Assembly (NCBI GenBank): GCA_030770535.1
Contig: JASVEC010000022.1
Coordinates: 310,001 to 374,000, forward strand
Length of the DNA: 64,000 nt
Source: Batkoa obscura
Lineage: Eukaryota; Entomophthoromycota; Entomophthoromycetes; Entomophthorales; Batkoaceae
Direction: 5' to 3'
Below the pieces are notes generated by a model. That model did no database searches, was not told where the DNA came from, and saw only the letters and a list, made by a program, of their open reading frames with translations. This document shows positions 31,850 through 43,091 of the stretch, in pieces; position 1 is the first letter of the stretch, and every line of letters starts with the position of its first letter. A program made the position numbers and the translations under genes.

Positions 31850-32995
31850 CTAATTATTATTCATATAATTCTTTGGCATTGGACAATGATTAGCATAATG
31901 ACCTAATTGATTACACTAAATTATAAAGATAATTATTAATATGAAATTATTAAAAAATGGGTTTAGAAATATAAACTTACCTTAAAGCATGTGACTTCTT
32001 CTAGTGGTCTTTTATTATGGTTATTATTATTTTGATTATTATGTTGATTTCTTTGATAATTATTATTTCGATTTAAATTCATTTTATTTTGTTGATTCAT
32101 ATTATTTCTCTGATTCCCCATCGGTGTAAATTGTGTGTTCTAAATATTAAAATTAACTCAAATTCCTTATAAAAATTGAAACTTTTATCAACTTACCTCG
32201 TCCTTATTTTGATTATTGAAATTATTTTGCATATTATTTTGATTATTAAAATTTACTTGATTATTGAAATTATTTATCATATTTTCTTTATCCTTCATTA
32301 CAGGCAATTCAAACTTTGGACTAAAATAAAATATTAATAAACTATGCAAAAAGATAAAAGCTAAACCACTTACTGTCCATTACTACACTCTAAACCAAGT
32401 GGACAAAATCCATTTAAATACAATGCACAAGGTATTTTTCTTACATGTTTACTTTTACAATTCGGGCCTAAAAATCAAATTAATTAAAATTACTACTTCA
32501 AGACCAAATCCAATCCTACTTACCATGCTTACAAAACCCTCTATTATACCAAGGGCATTCAGGAATTTTATTCAATGGATCAATATGTAAATAGATACAT
32601 TCTTCCCCAGAAGCACACTCTCCATATTTAGAATAAAACCAACATTCTGGCATCTTTTTTAAATTATATTCATGTAAAAATTCACATTGATCTTCTTTTT
32701 TACATAATCCTCTTAACCAATGTTTACATACTACTGCTTTTTCCATACGTATATGTTTGTAAGGACAACTTAAGCCCCGATCGCATTTGCCCTTTAAGAA
32801 CTGCAGACACACTCCACCAGAAGCTAAATGAAAATTAATTTGTTGGTAACTAAAAAGAAGTTTATTGAACTTACTATTCTTTTTATTCTCTCCATAGATA
32901 TCTAAGCCTAAACTATTGATAACATAATCTTCAAACTTAAACTTAATTTCAACATCGTTTTGTAAATTAAATAATTTCGTGCTGGATTGGACCAT
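31850..32995 (-). CDS. YTH1: CPSF30/Yth1, mRNA 3'-end processing zinc-finger protein
   Basis: Six exons: 32995-32875, 32823-32524, 32467-32374, 32320-32197, 32139-31981, 31915-31850, giving 287 residues. Five CCCH fingers follow one another: CLQFLKGKCDRGLSCPYKH, CKHWLRGLCKKEDQCEFLH, CWFYSKYGECASGEECIYLH, CPWYNRGFCKHGPNCKSKH and CALYLNGFCPLGLECSNGH. The C-terminus, after an Asn/Gln-rich linker, has a CCHC knuckle (CFKCNQLGHYANHC). This full set matches animal CPSF30; S. cerevisiae Yth1 lacks the knuckle. The protein recognises the polyadenylation signal within the cleavage and polyadenylation factor in the nucleus. The fifth finger's His is encoded across the exon 3/4 junction, which supports the splice model. 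Confidence 0.95.
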
Positions 32996-33746
32996 AATTA
33001 TAAATTTTTTGTTTTCTTAGTTTAATATGTATTGATAATTATAAAAGTTGAAATTCTCTTTTTTATTTATATATACGTCTTCTTTTGTTTTCTTTTTATT
33101 TACTAGTAACTTTATAAAACAATAATAAAATATAAAAAGTTTAATATTAAGTTTAGATTTGTCAGTTTATTGAAAAATAGATAAATGACAATGCTTCAAA
33201 CTTTTATAGTTGTTTCAACCAATCATTTTAGAATGTTTTAGTTAAGCATTTTTATAGTTAAAATATTACTAATTTTAATAATATTAAACAAAAGATTATA
33301 TAGGATTATGCTATTTTAATATTACATTAAAGTTTTGCTTCTACTTTCATTTAAGGTTGCCTTTATAAGGCTATGAAATAGAGTTATACTGTTAATTTAA
33401 CCAATATTTTAATAATTTAAGTAGTTTTTAAAATGATCGAAGATAGATTTACTTGTTAGAACAGATAATGAAATCTTAATATAAGTTATTTTGTTAGGGA
33501 TATTATAACTATAAATAATTTAGATAAAAAGCAAAGTATACTATAAACTCAACTTTCTTTGAGAATTTGACGTAATTATAATGAACTATTATATAAGTAA
33601 AATACTTGATTAAAATCATATAACTTACGATAAAAAACCCATCATCTGTTAAACTATAAAAAGAAACAAAATATAAAATATACTACCAAAAAACTACCGA
33701 AAATAGATTTATTAACTCTAAAAAATATGAAGGTATTAAACACCGT
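32996..33746. other. Intergenic, nothing recognised
   Basis: AT-rich region between the YTH1 start and the QCR6 3' end; no frame, repeat or RNA gene found. Confidence 0.5.
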
Positions 33747-34153
33747 TTATTTTAAAGTTTCAAAAAGTTTTGGTGCAAGCTAAAGTAAAAAAATATTAAT
33801 AAACTTTTCTCATAATACTATATAATAATAATAAAACCTACACATTCATCCACACAATGCATATAATGGAAAAATTCTTCAACACAATCTTCTTTAGATC
33901 CATTAGCTACTCTTTCTTCACACTCTTGAAAGTGATGTTTAGCTGGTGTACATTTGGCTGAGTTACCGCATTCTTAATTTATATGTTAACAGTATGTTCT
34001 TACTTAAAGTTTTCAAAAACTAATGTTACCTTCAGCTAAAGCAGGTTTAGTATCTTCAGGTTCTTCTTCTTCTTCTTCTTCTTCAACAACTTCTTCTTCT
34101 ACTTCTTCAGCATAAACTGTTGGGAAAAAACTATCATAGATTGTAGAAAGCAT
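33747..34153 (-). CDS. QCR6: Cytochrome bc1 complex subunit 6 (hinge protein)
   Basis: Three exons: 34153-34030, 33972-33842, 33779-33747, giving 95 residues; only 10 residues come from the last exon, and the model is needed to reach the family ending LAPKLFETLK. The N-terminus is followed by an acidic stretch (EEEVVEEEEEEEEPED), the hallmark of the hinge protein, then a C-x9-C pattern (CTPAKHHFQEC, EDCVEEFFHYMHCVDEC). The protein helps cytochrome c dock to cytochrome c1 on the intermembrane side of the inner mitochondrial membrane. The presence of a bc1 subunit rules out an anaerobic gut chytrid as the source. Confidence 0.92.
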
Positions 34154-34408
34154 CTTTATTTATTTAGTTTAAAAGTTTAAATATAAAAAACTATTAGTTT
34201 CGAAAATTTCAATCGTATTTTTTATCGATTAAATTTTATCTTTAATCAAATCTCAAGCTCATCTGTAAATTTGTTGATTTTCCAATCAAATCACAGATTT
34301 TTTCTACTAATAATCAGCCTTTTAATAAAAGAATCAAATTTATTATGGGAAATTTTAGTTAAAAAACGAAACAGCAATTTATTGAATTGAAGAAAGACCA
34401 AAATAAAA

Positions 34409-35405
34409 TCAAAAATTAGTAATAAATAATCCCAAATCTTCATTTAAGGCATCACAGGCAAATGATGGATCCATAAAATTAAGGCCATTGGTTCTATCCT
34501 CTTTTTTAGTATCTTCTCTCTCTTCGTTTTCTTTATTTTCAAAGTTTAATGCGTTGTTACTTAATATCAAATCCTCTTCTTGTTCTTTATTTAAGTCCAA
34601 TACATCATTGTATAAATTATCGAAAAAATTAAAAATGTTATTGTCATTATCATTATTGTCGTTTTGATTTGTGGTATCATTTTTTATTTTACTGTTATGA
34701 TTTTCTTCTTTTGTAATAGCATTGATTTCATTTAATATTAATTTGGGACCATAATAATGAGTTTGGTTAGCAGAAAACGAAAAGTCATCTAAAATAAAAA
34801 TTCATGTCATAACTATCATAATTAAAAATCTCATTAAAAGAAAGTACCTTTTTCATTATTATTATTTGCTACTACGTCACTCTTTATTTCGTTATCAAAA
34901 AACTTTTTCCTTCTTTTATACTATTATTAAAAAATACAATATTTAGTTCAAACTCTATTTTTGGTATATATAAAATACTTACTTTATTAACATCACATTC
35001 CAAATTATTTAAACTACTTTTAAAATAATCTCTGGGAATATGGATAACTTTATCCCCAATCCTAGTTATTGACTCTTCTCCTTTTTTATTATTTTGTTCT
35101 TTGATACTAGTGAATGAGATACTTTTAGCTATTAATTTAGCTTTCTTTTTAAGTATATTGTTATTTAATTTTGGCTTGACACTAGTTGTGATGGCTGTTT
35201 CAATAGGTTTGCTATTTTCTTCAATTTCGTTCCATAAAGAATTTTGACTATCGTTATCTTCAAATAATTGAGATTTGGGTTTTTCAATATGTGAGGGTTT
35301 TAAGGTAGAGACATCAAATCTTGTAGTATAACTTAATAAATTAAAACTACCATTACTCGAGATTATTTGTTCATATTGTTTTATACGTTGAGGATTGATA
35401 TTCAT
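34409..35405 (-). CDS. Uncharacterised Asn/Glu-rich protein
   Basis: Three exons: 35405-34983, 34920-34858 region (34920-34848) and 34788-34409, giving 291 residues with consistent frame. The N-terminus (RIKQYEQIISSNGSFNLL) and the stretch IGDKVIHIPRDYFKSSL look folded; there is a basic block (YKRRKKFF) that could be a nuclear signal, then FSFSANQTHYYGPKLILNEI and a long acidic, Asn-rich tail. No signal peptide or membrane segment is seen. The family was not recognised. Its position in the housekeeping block and the clean splice sites favour a real gene. Confidence 0.65.
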
Positions 35406-35499
35406 TGAAATTATTTATACAAAAAATGGATTTTAAAAAAATCAAATTAGCAGTGTTTTAATTTTGTTTTCTGATTTTATTGATATTATAAATACCATA

Positions 35500-36075
35500 A
35501 TGAGTGAAGGTTATATTGAATGTAAATAAATTCAGGATTCAATTTATTAATTAAATTGTATTTTTAATTATTATTATTTTATAGCCTTAAGTAAAATTGA
35601 ACAACTTAAAGAAATTATAGAAACAGATGAACAAGCGGTAAGTTAAATTTTATAATAAAAATAATCAACTTTAATATTTAATTCCATTTTAAAATAGATT
35701 AAAGATTTAGAATCTCGAATTCAAAAGAATGAAGAAGCTATTAATTATTTAGAAGAAAACATAGGTAACTTAATATTATAACAATAATTTTATTTTATCT
35801 TAGTTATTTAATATTCAACCATTCTATAGATATAAATAAACAATATTTAAACTTTGGTCCCATCTTTTTAAAATTTAAAAATGATAAAGCTCAACTATTA
35901 TTAAATCAAGGTAACTATTATTTATAGTATTAATATTCTATTTATTGATTGATTTATATTAAAAGAAAAAAGAGAAATGAATAAATTTTTAAAAGAATTA
36001 CAATCAAATATGAAATCGAATACAAGTAAATTAACTTCATTAAAAAATAATGTACCTAAAGTAATTTATAAATAA
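35500..36075 (+). CDS. PDRG1/prefoldin-like small coiled-coil protein
   Basis: Five short exons: 35500-35521, 35585-35637, 35698-35764, 35830-35910, 35966-36075, giving 110 residues, all in frame. Two helices (KIEQLKEIIETDEQAIKDLE and LLLNQEKREMNKFLKELQSN) flank a short hairpin region YLNFGPIFLKFKNDKA. This helix-hairpin-helix plan, with F-G-x-x-F-I/L-K in the middle, resembles p53 and DNA-damage regulated protein 1, a beta-prefoldin-like subunit of the R2TP-associated complex. Its 3' end nearly touches the convergent mitoribosomal gene. The exons are too short to be seen by ORF length alone. Confidence 0.6.
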
Positions 36076-36147
36076 AATTATATTATAATATATAATACAA
36101 AGAACATTCTAATCTATTTTAATTTATTATATTTTATATATTTTATT

Positions 36148-37216
36148 TTAAAATTCTACTTTAAAAGAATATTTACTTTTAGGTTCTTGAAACCTTTTAA
36201 AGATTAAATTCCAATCTTGAATTTGTAAGATATTTTTAATATATTGAGTTTTATCTAAGCCATGATCTAAAAGATAAGCATATCCCCATAAGTTAATACC
36301 TAATAAACATTTCATTTGTGGTTCTAAATTCATTATTGTTGGACTATTATTGGTACTATCTAAATTGATATTGGGTTGAAATTTATATAATGGGGATTCT
36401 ATACATTATTATTAGTTAATATTGTAGTTGTTTTATACTAGTATAAAAACAAACTTACCTGAGTTACTTGTGGCTATAATTTGAGCACGATTATTTTCAT
36501 AAACTAACCATAAGAAACCACCACCAAATAAAGAATTTCCTTGAGTTTGAAACTATAAAATAAACATTATTATTCTTCTTATTAAAGCATAAACATTAAA
36601 ATATACTTACTAATTCAACCATTTTATCAAAAGAACCAAAAGAGTCCAAAATCAATTGATTAATAATACTATTCATTTCCACTTTTTCTTTACTCTATTT
36701 TAATAAAACAAATAAATTAATAACTATATTCAAAATACAGTATAATATTATAGTTACCAAACTTTTAAGTGCAAAAGTAGAATTCCAAACTTGAGCAGCG
36801 GTATTATAAACTACTCTTTCTTCTAATACTTGAGAAGTTTTCATTATTATTTTTTCTAAATTATCATTTTCATAATTGGAGCCTGATAAGTAATTAAGTC
36901 CAATTAATATGTAATATTCATTAACTATATTGATGAAAGTTTACCTATAATCATTTTATTCAATGATTCAGTCCAATGTTTTTGAAAGTCATTATAAATT
37001 AATCGTAATGATTTACTACTTAATGCTGGTTCTAAACCTAAATCAGGATCAAAGGGTAAATTAGGTAAGTTATGAGTGGCTCGAATGGACTACAAATTTT
37101 CGAATTGTTATTAACATATTAACTTCTTTAACTAGATTGAAACTTACAGTAAATTTTAAAGTATTCTTTTTGTTGATATTTATCAAATTGTTTATTAAAT
37201 ATTTTCTCATCATCAT
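36148..37216 (-). CDS. Mitochondrial small-subunit ribosomal protein of superoxide-dismutase fold (mS42/mS43 type)
   Basis: Six exons: 37216-37148, 37089-36945, 36882-36758, 36694-36611, 36552-36459, 36398-36148, giving 255 residues. After a basic N-terminus (a likely mitochondrial signal) comes HNLPNLPFDPDLGLEP, the start of an Fe/Mn superoxide dismutase domain; later GSFDKMVELF, GGGFLWLV and LLGINLWGYAYLLDHGLDKT follow the same fold. The metal ligands are gone: the D-x-W-x-H motif reads NLWGY, and the HSKHH-type segment is absent. Such inactive dismutase-like proteins are known in fungal mitoribosomes (Rsm26, Mrp1), so a structural role there is the best call. Confidence 0.75.
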
Positions 37217-38185
37217 TGTATTTTTATTTTTTCTATTTTAGTTAAAAGTTGATGTATTCTATCCCAGCTGTATTATACCAACTATATTTGAGAAAATAAA
37301 ATTTGAATTTTTATTGAAATTCAAAATCCACAGCTCATTGGATTTTTGAAACTATCCCATAATTTATTACTCTGAGTTATTATCGTTGGTAAATTTTAGT
37401 TTTGAATAATAAAATAATGAGTTTAACAAAGGGTGTTTATATCACATTCCAATATACAAATATGTATATTTTAGTACTCTTATTATTATTGTGACTAACG
37501 TTCAATGTTTAGAATATTAATTTGAATAATGATATATAAATATTGATCTATAAAGTTATAAACTAATAAACAAAAATAAAAAAATAAAGGCAAAAATTAA
37601 GTATTTACATAACTAAAATTATAAAGCCCTATATAACTTTATTAATATTACAATATAATATTAATATTACAATATACAAATATAAGTTAAAAGCAATTAA
37701 TGTATGTTAATAAGAAAACCGTGGTCATATTTCGTAGTTTTTGAAATTCTAATTAGAAGATGTAATAATTTCTATTGAGTTTTGGCCATAAATAATAGTT
37801 TTCGAATTACGGTAAATAGAATAAAATTGATCGGAGAAAGCTAAAATTATTAAGCGAATGCATCCAAAAGTATGAAATAATATTTTATTGGAGAAAAGTC
37901 TAGATATAAATTCCAGTTATTGGCTTAATTATCCTCCAGAAGCATTTGTTATGGGTTTACAGTTCCTTCTAAAAAGCAATTAAAATGTGGCAAATGTGTT
38001 ATTTCCAAGGTTTTATTTGTTAATTAAATTAACAGCTACTCTTTTAGATCTAGTGGGACCAATTAGAGTGGCTTTATAGACTAAAAATTATAATTAATTC
38101 TCTAAGTCATTAAAAAAGAAAGGTATAAATTGGACTGTAAAAATATCACTTTCCCATTTTTTTAATACAAAAAATTTAATTAAAC
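37217..38185. other. Intergenic, with a possible retroelement scrap
   Basis: Mostly featureless. A short part at about 37900-38090 on the plus strand reads with weak likeness to the zinc-binding and catalytic-core entry of a copia-type integrase (KCGKCVISK, then LLDLVGPIR). If real it is a broken, old fragment of an LTR retrotransposon; no terminal repeats are visible. Confidence 0.25.
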
Positions 38186-38739
38186 ATGGTAAATATTTCT
38201 AAAATTCATTATATATTACTTTTCATAAACAATAATTCATTAAATTTATCTAATCAATAGAGTGAACACTTTTCTGAAACCCAAATTCAAGAACTTAAAG
38301 AAGCTTTTAAAGTCTTTGATTCTGATAATGATGGTAAAATCAATGGTAGTGATGTAAGCAAGATTATTTCCACATTGAGTTTTGATGTCAACAATGTCAC
38401 CCTTAATGGATCTATTGATTTTAAAGAATTTTTAAATGTTATGTCTAAACGTACCAATAAATCATTAAATGATTTGGAAGTTGATTATAAAGTAGCTTTT
38501 GCTTCTTTTGATAAAGATAATAAAGGTTCTATTTCAAAAGATGATATTGCTAGAGTTTTAGCTTCTATTAATGAAAATATCTCTCAATCTGATATTGAAG
38601 AAATTATTAAATATGCTGATGTCTCTGGTGACGGTCAAATTAGCTATGAAGAATTTGTTAAACTTATGGTAAGTTCATTTTTTGTTTCCACTGTATTGTA
38701 TATTTATTCTTTCTTTAGGTTGAAGGTGTTAACCATTAG
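38186..38739 (+). CDS. Calmodulin-like EF-hand protein
   Basis: Three exons: 38186-38188 (only the ATG), 38261-38668, 38719-38739, giving 143 residues. The start SEHFSETQIQELKEAFKVFD is calmodulin-like. EF-hand 1 (DSDNDGKINGSD), 3 (DKDNKGSISKDD) and 4 (DVSGDGQISYEE) have loop residues, while EF-hand 2 is reduced to VTLNGSIDFKEF with no usable calcium loop. Hands 1 and 3 have Asp in place of the final Glu, suggesting weak or altered calcium binding. An intron directly after the ATG is a feature of many fungal calmodulin genes and supports the start. It may be a calmodulin paralogue or a myosin light chain. The first and last exons code for 1 and 6 residues. Confidence 0.85.
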
Positions 38740-39957
38740 ATTACCTTCCCCCCTTTTATAATAAACTTTATGAAATTTATTAAAGTATTAGCTAATATTA
38801 TTAATTTATTGTTTTATTAATATATAACTACTTTTTAAGCAATGTTTAATTTGCAATCTTTTATTTTAAAAATATATTGTTGTCATACTGGTAGACTTGT
38901 TTGAACCACTATCACCAATCTAATACAATTTGACCTCTTTCTTCTCTACATATCCCTGTTGGTTACCCTATCTTTAAATAAATTTTAGAAATAAAATACT
39001 TGTAGGCATCTACTTCAAGGTTTCAAGAAAACAGTATTGCTTACTTATTATATCAGCTTAATAATGATATTTTTGTTTTTAGATTATTATAATACAATTT
39101 ACTATGTATTAACGATTACTATTGAAATAGAAAAAATAACAAATTCAAGTTTATTAGAGGTGAATCAATTAATTTTTAGATAGATAGTTTCCTAAATTAA
39201 TTTTAAACAGTGACTCAATTAATTTCGACTATTTGTGTTCAATAAATTTCAGTATTTTTTAGAAATATGATATTTCAAAAATAAAATTATATTCTCATAT
39301 GAAATAATATAATTTCATGTTTTGTTATTCAAAACAATGATACCACAGTCAAAAGTTTTGTTTTTAATCTACAATAATTTAATCATTTAAAAATAAAAAT
39401 AAAAATAAAATTACATTTATCATTTTTAAATGATGGATTAACCGAAAAGAATAGTTGAACGATGGATAAAAAAATTAGAATGCTAGTTGGATTCTAAGTT
39501 ATTTATAGTTTACCAATAAGAAATTTAAGTTGCGCTACGTAGCATACATATCCTCAATTGATAAATATAACTTATTTTAAAGAAACTATCTTAAATTTAC
39601 TGCATTGATAACAAATAGCCGATTCTAAATCAATACTTTATTATAAGTAGTAAAAATATAATAAAGGATATGATCAAGTGGAGATATAAAATGACAAAGT
39701 AATAAAGTTTTTAACCCAAATTTTATAACTTAGCCAATCAGTGATAGCCTTAAAATACTGGAGAATAAAGCCACTTATAGAGTAGTAAAACAGAGTACTC
39801 CTGACTAAGATTTTCGAATATTCAGAAAGTTCTATCCAATTCGGCTTGTAACTAGATTCATAAATAAAACTTATTGGCTGGCCTAATTTCTCCAATAAAG
39901 ACTATAAAATAAAAATAAAAATTTAAAGCACAACTAATTTCTTAATTATAAATAAAA
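38740..39957. other. Intergenic, no convincing gene
   Basis: AT-rich. A 73-codon minus-strand frame at 39674-39895 has an unusual amount of Trp and Tyr for random sequence but no homology was recognised and it lies within the stress-protein promoter; see rejected items. Confidence 0.4.
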
Positions 39958-40498
39958 ATGTCAGATCATCTCGCTGCTCGTCGTAAAATCCTTATCGCTT
40001 ATGATAACTCCGAAATTTGTAAAAATGTCTTTAACTGGTAAGTTCATAATATAATATTAATTTAACTTTAACTCATCTATTCCGAATAGGGCTAAACAAC
40101 AAATCTTCCGTCCTAACCAAGATCATGTCACTATTATAACTGTAACTGAAAATGGAGAAAGTTTCTTTGAAGCTAACTATGTTCAAACTATGTTAAGTGG
40201 TAAAATGGGTTTTGAACAACGTAAAAATTTCCAAAAAGAAGTCAGTGAAAAAGCTGAAGAAGCTGTAGCTAAACTTAGTGGTGAACTGAGTGAAATGGGT
40301 ATTACTTCTAACCCATACGTTATAAAAGCTGAAGATGCTAAAGATGCTATTGTTGAAGCTACTAAAACTCTTAAAGCTGATCTCTTGATCATTGGTTCTC
40401 GTGGTCTTCACCCATTCAAACGTGTTATTTTAGGTTCCGTTTCAGAATATTGTATCAATAACTGTGAATGCCCAGTTTTAGTACATAAAGGTCATTAA
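39958..40498 (+). CDS. Universal stress protein (UspA domain)
   Basis: Two exons, 39958-40037 and 40090-40498, giving 162 residues, one UspA domain. The first strand carries the adenine-pocket Asp (ILIAYDNSE, Asp16). The ATP-binding signature G-2x-G-9x-G-S is exact: Gly129, Gly132, Gly142-Ser143 (GSRG...LGS), so nucleotide binding is expected. The ending CECPVLVHKGH is the usual last strand. Such proteins respond to starvation and oxidative stress; partners are unknown. Codon use is richer in C-ending codons than in neighbouring genes, a sign of good expression. Confidence 0.92.
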
Positions 40499-40904
40499 AT
40501 TTTATTCTCTTACTATATTGCCATATAATAAAATATTAGTCTCTCTTTTTAAAATGTTCTTTTTGTTATCAGTCATTTAATTTTAAGCATTATCTGTTCT
40601 CAATAAAGTCAATAGTTTATTCTAATGTTAAAGTTAAAGATTAAATTAGCCTTAAGATAAGAGATAAATATTATAAAAGTAAATATTAAAGATTTAAGAA
40701 GTAAACAGCATAAATGGTATAAATATAATAAACAATAATAAACAAAAGAAATAAAATTATAATACCATTTAATCTAAGTTAAAGTTAATTAATTTCTAGT
40801 TTGATTTACATAATTAGATTAAGTTTTAAAGATGAAATTTAGATAAAATTTGTAAACTACTAACAATTTTCAATGATTACTTAAACTATCCACATAGAAA
40901 AATA
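40499..40904. other. Intergenic (convergent 3' ends)
   Basis: AT-rich spacer between two convergent genes; nothing recognised. Confidence 0.5.
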
Positions 40905-42259
40905 TTAGCGAGCTCTACTGGACTGTGTTTGAGTCCAAGAGAGATAAGTATGGTCTCCAAGTTTTCTAATAAAAAAGGTTAAAAGATAGAAAAAAACAAA
41001 AATTTAAATTAATACCTTGGTTTATAAATATGACGTGCTGTAAATATAATACCTGCAATTACACATATAGCTCCCATAGTTATATAAGCGATACCTAATG
41101 ATGGATTTCTACCACCAAATCTACCAACAGTTGACATAACAATTGCTTTTCTACCTCCATAATCGGTAATATTATACTCTATTAAAAATTAGATTAAAAT
41201 TAATAAAACATTAAGAAGACTTACTCATATAAATTTCAATTTCATAAGTACCAGCTTGTAATACATCATCGGTATTTTTACCATACAGTTTACGAAAACG
41301 AGGTAAACCGGCAGTCCTGAACCAAACTTGTAGATGTTCATCTTCTTCAAGGTTAGGTGGCGGATATTCTTTAGTATATTTCCCATTAGGATAGCTGTCC
41401 GCCCAAAAAGGGGGTGGTACTATGCTATCGTATGAATAATCTCTTTTTTTAAAAAATAAATTTTTATCTGCTTCCAAACTAATTCCTTTTTCAGTAAAGC
41501 TGTAGCTCTTATTATCTGTTCCTTTACCAGTGATGTTGGTAAATGTATCTAGTTCAAAATTAGCTAATTTATTTTCAAAAAAGTATGTTTTTTACCATTA
41601 AATACTGAATTTGCAATTAATCCGCAAGGGTAATACATTACACTCCTATCATCTTTATTTGGGTAAGCAAGGGGCTTACAACTAGCTTCAAGAGCGTCAT
41701 CTGTTTGAGGACTGTCATTCAACTTAAAATCACCTTTAAGTTGTTGATAAGATAACGACTTGACATAAAATCGATGGTTTTGATAAAAGTTACTCAACTC
41801 ATAATAAAGATATACAGGAGGGTTGATGTTGGTATGTACATTGAAGCTGATGGTACACTTTGGGGCAGTAATGTTATTTGGATTATTTGGTAAAGGAACT
41901 ACATTACTTTTATAAGTTGGTATTGGGATTTGCTTTTCTTCACTTGAAGGTATTGAAAATTTATAATATTCAGTAGGTATAGGTATTGGTGATTCACCTG
42001 CTGATGCACAGTCAGTATAATCTATATATATTTCAGAAACCTAAAAAAAATATTTAAAAAAATAATGTCATTTTTTGTTATAAATTACTTGTTCACTTAA
42101 AGAAAGAAACAATCCACCAAGTGGAGCAAAGATAGCACCAAGAACAAATAAAGTTGGTAATACAGCTTTTGGAGTAAGGATTGGTTGCCATGATCTTAAT
42201 CGCTGTTGTTTAAATGCTGTATTTGGTGGCTTTCTGGATTTTCTTTCTGGTTCCGACAT
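40905..42259 (-). CDS. Cdc50/Lem3-family P4-ATPase (flippase) subunit
   Basis: Five exons: 42259-42089, 42040-41596, 41563-41225, 41178-41016, 40965-40905, giving 392 residues. The cytosolic start [20 protein letters not shown] is a family signature, followed by TM1 (~33-55). The luminal domain has paired Cys and [16 protein letters not shown]; the second membrane segment is [18 protein letters not shown] near the C-terminus. The protein escorts and activates phospholipid flippases in Golgi, endosome and plasma membrane. The intron after exon 2 is only 32 nt (41564-41595), at the low limit; reading through it would give a stop, so it must be removed or the gene is damaged. Confidence 0.92.
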
Positions 42260-43091
42260 TTTTTTAATAAAAGCTTAAAAAATAAAGACAAAGTTTTTTA
42301 TTGGTAAGTTTAGTTTTGAGTTTAGCGGACAAATCTCACTTAGCATTGAAAATAAAATTTAAGCCACTGATTATATTCGCTATATAATATAATAATATGT
42401 TATAAACTACAATTCACATGATTAGAATATAAATTTATAGAATTCATTAACTTCCAGCTTCATATAAATAATAGCACTTTGAAATTCTATTATTATACTC
42501 TTAGTTTAAGAACTTCAATTATTGCTAAAACTCAAGGAGTTCAAGTATGCTTTTTCAACAAACTCCATATTTAATTTCTTTAAATCTGGAGATTGTTTAT
42601 TTTAAATTCTATTGCAATATTTTATATAAAACTTTAAAATAATACAAAGACTAATTAAGTATGAATAAAATAGCTTAAGCTCTAATAAAATTTCAAAATA
42701 AAAGTAGTTAAAGTAATACTATCAAATAATGATACAAGTCTTTTTAATACAACTAATTGCAAAAAGAGATAACTTATAATAGTTAAAAATTAAATTACAG
42801 TTCATATAAAATTAAAAATTAAATCAAAACAATCTATTTTCTTAAAGTTCAAATTTAAGTACATTAATATTATAGTTTAGAATCTATATTGGAGTTATCT
42901 TAAAAAGAGATGAAACCAAATAAATTATAGAAGAATGTGTAAAAGAGGGACAAGAGGTAATTACTATTATGAAATTAATTTTCAAAATGATAAATTGAAT
43001 TCAGATATGAAAGCGTTTAGCATATTAAAAGTAGGTCAATAAAAGGTCATGTTAATAACTATATATCAATTCATAAAAAGAACAACGTTAT
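42260..43091. other. Intergenic, nothing recognised
   Basis: AT-rich sequence upstream of the flippase subunit and downstream of the PSP1-domain gene; no frame or repeat found. Confidence 0.5.

Noticed and set aside
32399-32590. 63-codon plus-strand frame
   Set aside because: Antisense of YTH1 exons 2 and 3.
39674-39895. 73-codon minus-strand frame with several Trp and Tyr
   Set aside because: It lies 60 bases before the stress-protein start, has no recognisable domain and no partner exon. It might be a worn mobile-element fragment, but the likeness was too weak to report.
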